From the NCBI GenBank assembly GCA_031002005.1, contig JARYHS010008074.1, forward strand, positions 346,914,932 to 346,978,931: DNA of 64,000 bases, written 5' to 3'. The notes beneath the pieces were generated by a model. That model was not told the origin of the DNA. It did not search any database and saw nothing but the letters and a program-made list of their open reading frames with translations. Numbering within the stretch: the first letter of the stretch is position 1; each line of letters starts with the position of its first letter. Positions 56,011 to 64,000 of this stretch are shown here, one piece after another. Origin of the DNA: Vandiemenella viatica. Taxonomy: Eukaryota > Arthropoda > Insecta > Orthoptera > Morabidae. A program made the position numbers and the translations under genes.

Positions 56011-56755
56011 ATTCTTTTTCTTTTCCCCTTAAACTTTTGATTTACTAATATTATGGCCTTTATTTGTCTAACATACATTTTTTTTCATTTTTTTGAATGA
56101 GCTGCTATGTTACTACCCCTCCAAAAATATTCCTCATTCTTTGTCAATTGGAAATGAACAAAAAAATGAGGAAAATTTCCTTAATGTCAATAATGTTGTT
56201 GGTATTGAGATTTATATATTTGCTGATACAATATTTTTTTTTTTACAAAGTATTAACAAACTTTGATTATCCTAAATGTACATAAATCACTCATTAAAAA
56301 TAAAAAATAATAAAAAAATGAACAAACACATAACTAGTGAAAATAAGGCACTTTCTCCAATGTCGTCACATTTTTTTCATTGGATTAACATAATTATAAC
56401 AAAACAAAACAAAAAAAAAACAACAAAGGCATAGACTGCATTTCCAAATCTAGACCCAACAAAACTCCATGATCTTTAAATTATAGCTATTTATATGCTT
56501 TTTCGATGCACAGTTCGTGTTGTCGAAAAGGTGGCACTCACAGTCCACAAAAGTCCCGAGTCTGTGACCTTGAACGTAAAGTATACTATACAATAAAATA
56601 TTACTACTTGACTAGAACATCAAAAATATAAAACTGTGTTTATAATAGTTGTTTATTAGTCACACATTCGTATTGGCTAAATGCCTATTTACTATGCGAG
56701 GTAAATATTCTCTGTCTTCAATCAGTATATAATTGTAATAGGCTAATTATAGTAT
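56011..56755. other. Unassigned AT-rich stretch
   Basis: No ORF or recognised repeat. The window ends before it can be seen whether segment D continues here. Confidence 0.5.
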
Positions 56756-57830
56756 AGATAAAATTGTTATATTGAGTTGGGGCAGGCGGCTGGCATTGCT
56801 CGGAGCGTAACAAGTGGGACGCTCGCTCAGCGAATCAGCAAATTGGCTGGTCGTTCACACAAACAGTCGCGCGTAAGAAGCTTCGAGAAATTGATGGAAG
56901 CATTAGGTCATTGGCTGACCAACTGACAACAGTAAAACGTAACCAGCTCTCACGTGCCAAATATTCGAGAACATGGATCGAATACTTACGCATTTGCCTG
57001 CCCGGTAAGGCTTGGTAAGCAATCATGCTGTCGGTACGCATGACTTACGGGGATAAATAAGCCGACCAAAGGTCAGGCGAGGCAGTCAGTCACAAGAGGG
57101 ATCTTTGCCATGTCCGTCTGAGCACCGAACCGGGGACAGCCGGTGGCCGTGTGCCCAACCTGCCTTACTGCCCACAACACCTAGAGATATTTGTAAGTGT
57201 AGATTACCTGATTGGCGTATTTGGTGCTATGGAGTTCTATTGGAGGGGAGTCCTTAGAGCTGTAATCACTACTACTAGCAATTAAGGGAGCGTGCATAAA
57301 CCACGTAGCTCCATTTTGGCCACCTGTGAACCCCCCTCCCCCCCACGTAGCCCTACGTGGCTTTTGCCTCTACCGCCCCCCCCCCCCCTAGCTTTTTTCC
57401 CTTTTGATTCCAGAAGACTTTTGTACTGTTTTCTCGTGTCAGACTATTGCAAATTACATACGGAGATAATTAACTGAGGGAAATAAATATTCACACACTG
57501 TTGTGAGTTCTGTTCCTCATTTCAATTGTGAAAAATGGTATGAAAGGAAAGCTACGTGGCCTGGCTCGGAACCCCCCTTCCCCCCACATAGCCCAGCGTA
57601 GCCTTCCAGCCAACCCCCCCCCCCCCCCGGACCGAGCCACGTAGTTTGTGCACGCTCCCTAATAAACAGAAGAGTTGTGAAGACTTGCTCATTCACTTAT
57701 AGCTCCCTTCTCCACTGTTAGTCGCACAAGCTATAGAGTATCTATCACTAGCAGAGCCAGTCTATCATCCAGACCTTGAGGGATGCCAGATGAGCAGTAA
57801 TCAAATGAGTTAACTAACCAGTAAGTCCAC
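56756..57830 (+). repeat. Possible solo LTR, interrupted by MITE copy B
   Basis: A GC-richer block with GGGATAAATAAG (TATA-like, 57,050), CAGTCAGTCAC (initiator-like, 57,084), and AATAAA restored across the MITE site (57,661), followed by GT-rich and pyrimidine-rich sequence. This order (promoter, initiator, polyadenylation signal) fits an LTR, but I see no clear TG..CA ends or target duplication. Confidence 0.3.
57286..57659. mobile_element. PIF/Harbinger-type MITE, copy B
   Basis: Ends GGGAGCGTGCATAAAC and, from the right, GGGAGCGTGCACAAAC; TAA on both sides (57,283-57,285; 57,660-57,662). The inverted relative of copy A at 33,892-34,235, with the same order of CACGTAG modules and C-runs of up to about 15. 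Copy B has better-matched TIRs and is probably younger. Confidence 0.9.
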
Positions 57831-58274
57831 GTCGGATTAGTATCTCAGCCTAACACCACTAGCCATTCCTGACAAGCCAAGCATGTAGTAGAAAAAACCG
57901 CCATTACATAATACTAGACTACTAGTCTTTATCATTGTCTTCTTGTATCATCATAATAGGTTTTTTGAGAATTATTCAACACACCTTGTGTAAATGACTC
58001 ATTTTACTCTTTTAATGTGACACAATGCACATAACCTTCCACTGCATACTCATTAGCTATCTTCATTATTTATAATCATTAATACTAAATTCTCTTCTTT
58101 TACCATAGTCAACTTTCTTTATTAACTGTATTATCTGTAGCATTCTTCTTGTGTTATTCAAAGGACTGACTGATTCCTCTGGTCAGTAGAATAATTTCTT
58201 TTATTAACATTTTTGCAAGATAATTTCATTTTTTTCCCACTTTCAAAACATTAATATTTATTTAATTACGTAAT
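57831..58274. other. Unassigned AT-rich stretch
   Basis: No feature recognised. Confidence 0.5.
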
Positions 58275-59511
58275 CTTTATCGGCGTTGAGAATACAAATA
58301 ATGTTCTCGGGTGACTAGCCGAGTTATAGGAGTGTTATCATAATCACACGATATTTCGGCGCTCTGAATCATTGACGCCATCTTCCGGTGAAGTGAGGTC
58401 AGGAATGTGCAAAGTTGCTGAGCTAGACCAGATTACCGCTGCTAACCTCTGATTGGTCGGCTGTAGAACCAGTCGTAGCAGGGGTCAAATCTCGTTGCGG
58501 CTTGAATCGATGCCAAGGTGGTGTTACGGCTAGATTTGATGTCCTTTTTCACATGGCATGTAGCGGACGGGCTTAAAGTCATCGCTCCTTCGAAGATGAT
58601 ATCCGAAAACAAAGCATTCACCATAAATTGTTTATCAAACTTGATGGGTCAACACGGATCCGTTGCGGGCCTCATATTGAGCCATGCTGCCACGTGATTG
58701 GTCAGATTTGTAACCAATCGTAGCTGGGGTCCTGCCTCGTATCAACACATCGTTCGATAGAAGGAAAAATCAGAAGGCAAAAACTTTCCCGTAAGCTGAT
58801 CATTAATGCTTGAGTAACAAATCGCTTGCTTATGTTACTACCGAACTTCCCGTTGATCTGGACGCGCCGTGTAATGCGTCCCGGTCGCGCTGTCGACGAA
58901 TAGTATTGATGATTGGCGTCCAGGCTTCACTTAGCTGGTACCCGCTGTCGCGGTTGACGAGGTTAGACGCGAGACGAATTTCTACTGCTTCCGTAAGGAT
59001 GCTGTTCCAGAAGCTCCCAGTGTGCGCCAGTACTCTGGTATTTTCGGAATCAAAACCATGGCCATGTTCGAGGCTGTGTTCTGCCACCGCAGACTTGTCT
59101 TTCTGCCCCAGACGAACGTGTCGTGCATGTTCTAGACAACGTTGGTGAACACACCGCACCGTTTGGCCAATGTTGCTCTTTCCACATTCACAACTAATGC
59201 TATATACCCCAGGTGTCCACAGAGCAAGGTCATCCTTGGGGGAGCGCAAGATGTTCTTCACCTTCAGTGGTGGCAGGAAAATGGTCTTGATTCCACTTTT
59301 TGCTAGAATCCGTCCTATCTTGGACGTTGTGGCGCCAGAGTACGGCAAGAAGGCTAGACGATCAGGTGGCTCCTTGTTGGTGTTGTTGAGCCTACGTGTC
59401 GGCTCTCGGAATGCCAGTCTTATCTGATAATCAGTGTACGCATTGCGTCGAAAGGTCTGACGCAGATGACTCCATTCACCGGATAGACTGTCAACATTCC
59501 CATTCCTTTTG
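58275..59511 (-). mobile_element. Penelope-like element, 5'-truncated
   Basis: Coding remains (58,830-59,511) are followed on the minus strand by a 3' untranslated region with two direct repeats of GATTGGT...CCA(A/G)TCGTAGC (58,452-58,480; 58,698-58,724) and a terminal part with GGCGTCAATGATTCAGAGCG and CGAAATATCGTG, the style of Penelope 3' ends. The reverse-transcriptase domain is missing. It lies against the gag fragment and the Tigger. Confidence 0.82.
58830..59511 (-). CDS. Penelope C-terminal region with GIY-YIG endonuclease, open frame
   Basis: Continuous minus-strand frame of about 227 codons, truncated at its 5' side. SHLRQTFRRNAYTDYQIRL is the linker after the RT domain. GVYSISCECGKSNIGQTVR is the GIY-YIG core (GVY...NIG) with the CxC zinc-type pair of Penelope proteins. 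The following R (HQRCLEHARHVR), KSAVAEHSLEHGH and EAVEIRLASNLVNRDSGYQL fit the rest of the domain. When intact the domain nicks target DNA. No stop breaks the domain, which suggests a fairly recent copy. No start codon belongs to it. Confidence 0.88.
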
Positions 59512-59513
59512 TA

Positions 59514-60289
59514 CAGTAGAACTCAAACTATCCGAACTCTGACTATCCGAAACGCTTATTATTCGAATCACTTAAGGCAACCACATTAAGACGTGCGTGG
59601 AACAAGTTGAAAGGCATATCAACTGAAGAAGAGAAGGAAAAGGAGAAAAGGAAAGGGAAGAGACAGGAGAAGATGGGAATGATGTGTCACTTGAGGAATT
59701 CAGCAACATTCTACTTAAAATTCCTGGATGTTCAGAACTTAGTGCTGAAGATTTAGGAGAGTGGGTGGTCTGATTTGTTATACCATGGGTATGAAATTCT
59801 AAATGATGATGAACTTATTGAAAGTGTGAGAGAAGAAAGTGTTGAGGAAGAAGATGACCTTAATGTTGAAGTTGAAATAGACACTGGACCATCAGCCAGC
59901 CAAGCATTTGCCGGCCTTGAAACTGCGTTGAAGTGGATGGAGTGTCAGCCCGAGTGTGACCACATGCTGCCCGAAAATGGACGAATACAGTCAAACAACT
60001 TACTTTGACCGAGATGTTCAGCAAGCAATGACTTTTATTTACAGTACGGTACATACATACTGTACTGATGTACAGCACTTGTAAGTGCGCTTAACATATA
60101 AAAAGTCTTTCCTTTTAATTTAATTAATTAAACTCTCTTTCTTTAAAAATAATTTTTTCTCCCATTTTCAATATACATAAAGTAATTAATTAAAATAGAA
60201 CCTTTTTCGGAAAAAATACAACCATCCGAAATTTTGATTATCCGAATAGGGATCCGGTCCAATTGATTCGGATAGTTGAAGTTCTACTG
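59514..60289 (+). mobile_element. Tigger/pogo-like deletion derivative
   Basis: Ends CAGTAGAACTCAAACTATCC and, from the right, CAGTAGAACTTCAACTATCC; TA on both sides (59,512-59,513; 60,290-60,291). CTATCCGAA-type units repeat at both ends. The interior keeps only the transposase C-terminus: DLLYHGYEILNDDELIESV, an acidic run and a QAFAGLETALKWMECQPE block (59,775-60,008), as in Tigger/Jerky-like proteins; the DDE domain is deleted. It sits at the junction of the gag fragment and the Penelope copy. Confidence 0.9.
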
Positions 60290-60291
60290 TA

Positions 60292-61330
60292 TAAGTGCCC
60301 AGCACATTGCTGGAATTTGGTGATATTGTATCTTAGCAGATCAAAATTGTTCCAAAAATGCCTCCCTGAATTATGCATTCAGTAATGTGGCGTTGCCCCC
60401 AGTCATGAGCCCTGCCATGAAGATGATGAAAAATGCAATCAATCTTCTCTGTGCCTGTGTATCTTTGAAAGACTCTGTATATTTCCAAACTGTGTAAGAA
60501 AGCAACTGGATGTATTTGTCCATTATTGCTAAAATTTTGTAGATCAAATTTTACTGTTGTTGATATAGCCAACTAACCTAATTAAGGATATTTGATGACA
60601 CTGATTCCCTCTCTAACCAAAGAATCTACTTGTTTGTAATTAGTAATACCCATTTGGACCTCCTGTATATCTGCCCCCTTGGTTTGTAATTGATGGGAGA
60701 CTTGAACATTATGGGAACGTAAAGTCTGTACATTTTGTTCCAGTCCAGAAAACTGTTTTTTCATTATTGTTACCTCTTTTGTAACTGCTCCTATTGTATT
60801 AGTCATATGTTCTGTGGTTTTATCTAACTCATCTATTTATGAAGCAGAGGCAATTGTTTTATCAGCTACTACATCCACATTATGATTCATTTGAACCAAT
60901 TGATTTTTAATGTTTATTACATTTTGTTTTAAAAGATGTCTTGTCTCTTCTGTGTCAGTTTTATTTTCCTCAATTTGTTTCTTAATCTCTGCAAAATGAG
61001 TGTTAATCTTTTGGCAGTGTGGGTTAACTTTATGTGTGACAGTTGCTTCGAAATGAGCTATTTTGTTTTGAATTTCTTGTGTTTGCATTCTGTTTGATAT
61101 CCTTGTAGTTGTGTAATCTGTAGTTATCTCCATGCAAAACTGCACTTGGGAAGTCAGGTGGGAAAATTTTGTACCCAAGTCTGTTTTAATGTCAGTCTTG
61201 ATATCCGCTGAGAAAGTGTCACTAAAATTTAGTGTTAATAGTCAAATTGGGAATCAGACTTAGCAAGTTTTAAATTGAGAATCAAGAGTTTTAAATTGGG
61301 AATTAATATCTGCTGATTATTGAATAAATA
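60292..61330 (-). pseudogene. LTR-retrotransposon gag: coiled-coil and capsid-like part, broken
   Basis: The minus strand after the mariner (61,330 downward): heptad-rich sequence (INSQFKTLDSQFKT; then 61,178-60,837 with NKIAHFEATVTHK, NIKNQLVQMN; 60,806-60,582 with KKQFSGLEQNVQTLRSHNV) predicting a long coiled coil. Then 60,572-60,333 shows VKFDLQNFSNNGQIHPVAFL and EKIDCIFHHLHGRAHDWGQ, the pattern of a retrotransposon capsid N-terminal domain. Stops occur near 60,834, 60,580 and 60,330. No nucleocapsid zinc knuckle, protease or pol is seen; the element is cut by the Tigger/Penelope junction. Gypsy-like affiliation is inferred. Confidence 0.6.
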
Positions 61331-62660
61331 CGAGGCATGTTTTTTTAATAAGTACCATTTTGAAATTAAAAAAGACGTGCAAATATATATTAATAATTTT
61401 ATTTTTACATGAAAGCCTGTACCTTACTCTACTTTTCTACATAATTCCCTTCAATATTGAGGCACTTGTCATAACGTAGTACCAGTTTTTGAAAACCCTC
61501 CTCATAGAAGTCTGGCGCCTGACTTGTTAACCACTGCATCACAACTGTTTTGACTTCGTTATCGTCTTCAAGATGCTGACCGCCCAGGTGTTTCTTCAAG
61601 TGCAGGAACAGATGGTAGTCACTGGGCGCCAGATCAGGATTGTACGGGGGATGATCTAGAGTTTCCCATCGAAAAGATGTGATGAGATCTTTGGTCTGAT
61701 TAGCCACATGTGCACGGGTATTGTCATGCAGCAAAACGAAGCCCTTGCTCAACTTGCCACGTCTTTTGTTCTGGATTGAACGGCGCAGATTGTTCAGTGT
61801 CTCACAATAAGCTGCTGCATTGATTGTCTCATTACGAGGCCGAAATTCCACATGCAATACTCCTTTTCTGTCCCAAAAAACTGTGCACATGATTTTCCAG
61901 ACAGAAATCGTTTGCTTGAACTTCACTTTTTTGGGTGAATCTGAATGCCGCCATTCCATGGCCTGTTGCTTTGAATCAGGTGTGACGTAGGCCACCCATG
62001 TCTCATCGCCTGGAACAATTTGGCTTAAGAAATCATCACCATCATTGTGGTACCGCTCAAGGAAAGTCAATGCACTGCCTAAACGTTTGGTTTTGTGCAC
62101 ATCCGTTAACATTCTCGGTACCCAACGTGAGCACAATTTTCGGCAATTCAATTGCTCAATCACAATGCCATACAAAACACTACGAGAAACATTAGTAAAG
62201 TCATCACACAAGGAGGAAATCATAAAGCGTCCGTTTTCTCTCACCTTATTGTCCACTTTCTGCACCAAACTTTCATTAACGACCGAAGGACACCCACTCT
62301 GTTGTTCATCATGCACATTTGTGCGGCCATCTTTAAATGCTCTCACCCACTTTCTCACCATTCCATCACTCATAATGTTTTGTTCGTAAACTGCACAAAT
62401 CTCACGATGAATATCGATCGGTTTTAGGCCTTTAGCACAAAGAAATCTTATAACAGCCCGTACTTCAGTCGGTGGGACTCACGATTATCGGAGGCATCTT
62501 AAACACTCAGTGAACAACGTAACACAAGGAAGAATTAGACTGTAATGGCGTCAGTGCATAGGCAAGAGATTCAGGTACCCAGTGTGCATGCGCGGAACGC
62601 TGACTGTAGCGCTGCAGCCACGGTGTGACAAAACGGTACTTACTTAAAAAATACGCCTCG
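61331..62660 (-). mobile_element. Mariner element nested in gag
   Basis: TIRs CGAGGCATGTTTTTTTAA and, from the right, CGAGGCGTATTTTTTAAG; TA on both sides (61,329-61,330 and 62,661-62,662); 1,330 bp. Distinct from the mariners at 15.4 and 34.6 kb; the deleted relics in R1 resemble this one most. Confidence 0.95.
61429..62500 (-). pseudogene. Mariner transposase (D34D), one visible frameshift
   Basis: A probable ATG at about 62,498 (MPPIIVSPTD) is followed by a shift near 62,468 into the frame VRAVIRFLCAKGLKPIDIH and onward without stops to 61,429. Motifs: MVRKWVRAFKDGRTNVHDE (helix-turn-helix), WVPRMLTD, GDETWVAYV (first D), LLHDNTRAH (second), PPYNPDLAPSDYHLF (third) with 34 residues between the last two, and the end KCLNIEGNYVEK. 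At about 348 residues it is full length. It is among the youngest insertions here. Confidence 0.93.
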
Positions 62661-63073
62661 TATATTCATCTGTAGCTGTATGGGATTCCCAAATCCATCT
62701 GTAGGGCTATTTGATTGAGTACTATAACATGGTGCCTGACTGGCTTTCGGATCTTCGGACCAAACCCCAGAAACTCATTTCCAGATGATGATGATCCAGA
62801 ATGCACAATCCTTTCTGGCAAAGGATTGTGCATTCTTGAATGTTCCATGTGATTTATATGAAATACCTCTGCCTGCATTAGTGTCTCATTAGACCTTTGC
62901 TCTATTATATTTAACTGTTTAGAAGTGCTGTCTGTTTGTTCTATTGCTTCTATAAGTTGTGTGCCTATTGGTTGAATAACAGGTATATCGCTGCAAGGCA
63001 CCAATGGTGGATGTGCCTCCAATGTGGTAGGCAATTGTAAAGTTTCAACAGGGTACAGCTTTCACTTCAGCCA
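62661..63073 (-). pseudogene. LTR-retrotransposon gag: N-terminal part
   Basis: ATG at 63,073 (MAEVKAVPC), an early shift, then an open frame to a stop at 62,666: SDIPVIQPIGTQLIEAIEQ, IIEQRSNETLMQAEVFHIN, EFLGFGPKIRKPVRHHVIV. No recognised domain. It joins the coiled-coil part across the mariner insertion at the TA 62,661. Confidence 0.5.
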
Positions 63074-63509
63074 TGATTGTCCTGATTTAGAAGCGATATT
63101 CACGATACACAAAATTATCAAATCAGTTTGCCTAAAGCAAACACAAAGGAAGTCTATACTATTGTAATTACACAGTTAACTAGTCCTAATATGAAACTTA
63201 TCACTTAAAAGTGAAAACCTTTTTCTTTTAAATATATTTCATAACCAAACAACTCGCAAGAAACACTTCGTCTCAATTACCATGTTAGTCGATTTAGCAG
63301 TTTTAATGCAGCCTGCAGCAACGACGTTTCACACCTCAATGCGGTCAGCTGGCACATAGTCTCGTTTAGTAGATTCTCACTAGATGGCACCGCAGGAGAA
63401 TGTGACAATCTTGTTTTGCAGGTTAACCAACTGAAGAAATTAGATCCTGACATAGAAATTAATCGCCGTGCGATAACAGTCCTCACTAGGTCGCCATGCC
63501 AAATTATTT
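63074..63509 (-). other. 5' leader or LTR of the gag element, unresolved
   Basis: Upstream of the gag start on the minus strand. A 69-codon minus ORF (63,277-63,486) has no motif. LTR ends and primer-binding site were not identified. Confidence 0.35.
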
Positions 63510-64000
63510 ATGGCAATTGCGATATGAAATATTAAATGGATTTTACAGACAGAATTAGGATTGTATCATTTGTAATTTATTTCCTTTTGTTTCCTCTGTC
63601 TAAAATCCTATCATACCAACAACGACCATGTCTGTAATAATCCTCAATAAAGTTTGTTCTGAAATGTTTGCAGGTTCTTTTCTATTCAAGATCTATTAAA
63701 TTTTCCAACCCCAAATATTATGTTCTATCTTCTCATTATGCAATTATTACAATAGATATTATCGAGTCTAATCCTATTCACAAGCTCGTGAATGTTATGG
63801 GAGCCCCAGCACAAGAAAGTAAGTTAAACAGAAATAAAAAATAACGAATACGATGAGGGTGGAGATAGAGAACTAGAAATCCACTGCTAGATTAATCTGT
63901 CTTACATGCCAGCTCTACCAACAATTCTTATTTGTTCTTCTTTTTCCAGAGATCCTATACTTTTTAAACATATCAGAGCAAACAATATTTATTAAACCTG
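63510..64000 (+). repeat. Duplicated segment D, second locus with empty piggyBac site
   Basis: Direct copy of 51,936-52,189 joined to 55,900-56,010. TTAA at 63,892-63,895 is uninterrupted (CTGCTAGATTAATCTGT). It has about 115 bp more (63,745-63,880), including an exon-like piece, and runs off the window end. Confidence 0.88.

Noticed and set aside
57363..57390. Poly-C run as a stand-alone microsatellite
   Set aside because: It lies inside MITE copy B and has a counterpart in copy A, so it is part of the element.
58275..58830. Hammerhead ribozyme expected in Penelope terminal regions
   Set aside because: I looked for the conserved CTGATGA and GAAA cores on the minus strand and did not find a convincing arrangement.

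Overview
The window is eukaryotic and almost certainly from an arthropod, probably an insect. Species cannot be set from the sequence. The reasons are: AT-rich DNA, introns with GT..AG borders, SINEs with a tRNA-like head, and a mixture of mariner, Tc1, piggyBac, hAT, PIF/Harbinger-like, Tigger/pogo, Jockey/CR1-like and RTE-like LINE, Penelope and Polinton/Maverick pieces, which is typical of large arthropod genomes. I found no convincing host protein-coding gene, tRNA or rRNA gene. Nearly everything recognisable is a mobile element or its relic, often nested in another. Family assignments come from motifs read by eye; no database search was run.

Layout. 1-4.75 kb: 3' part of a decayed hAT-like element, whose terminal repeat ends exactly where repeat family 'R1' begins. 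R1 recurs inverted at 46.3-50.1 kb and again directly at 50.1-51.4 kb, forming a head-to-head palindrome centred near 50,099. 4.9-6.8 kb: a terminal-inverted-repeat (TIR) element carrying a TTAA-flanked element and a small hAT with a perfect 8-bp target duplication. 7.7-22.8 kb: LINE relics (three copies of one family, 'LINE-X', all on the minus strand), a mariner containing a LINE tail, and Tc1-like relics. 25.5-29.1 kb: a dense cluster of one SINE family. 27.2-32.0 kb: a pair of ~400-bp inverted repeats enclosing a small hAT and RTE-like 3' tails. 32.7-36.2 kb: Tc1/mariner relics, a PIF/Harbinger-type MITE and a nearly intact mariner.

36.7-44.6 kb: a decayed Polinton/Maverick. A promoter-like leader and spliced proline-rich exons lead into a broken protein-primed type B DNA polymerase on the plus strand. 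Convergent to it on the minus strand lie integrase with chromodomain, a conserved Polinton-type ORF, two further ORFs and the packaging ATPase, which runs into a 1,000-N gap. No capsid or protease gene is visible.

51.4-64 kb: a piggyBac element (52,190-55,899) interrupted by a second TIR element and flanked by TTAA. A paralogous copy of its flanks at 63,510-64,000 keeps the uninterrupted TTAA site. Between them lie an LTR-like region with the second MITE copy, a Penelope GIY-YIG fragment, a deleted Tigger, and a coiled-coil gag split by a mariner with one visible frameshift.

The genes do not form a host pathway. The window is best read as a record of successive insertions, many of which can be ordered by which element interrupts which.
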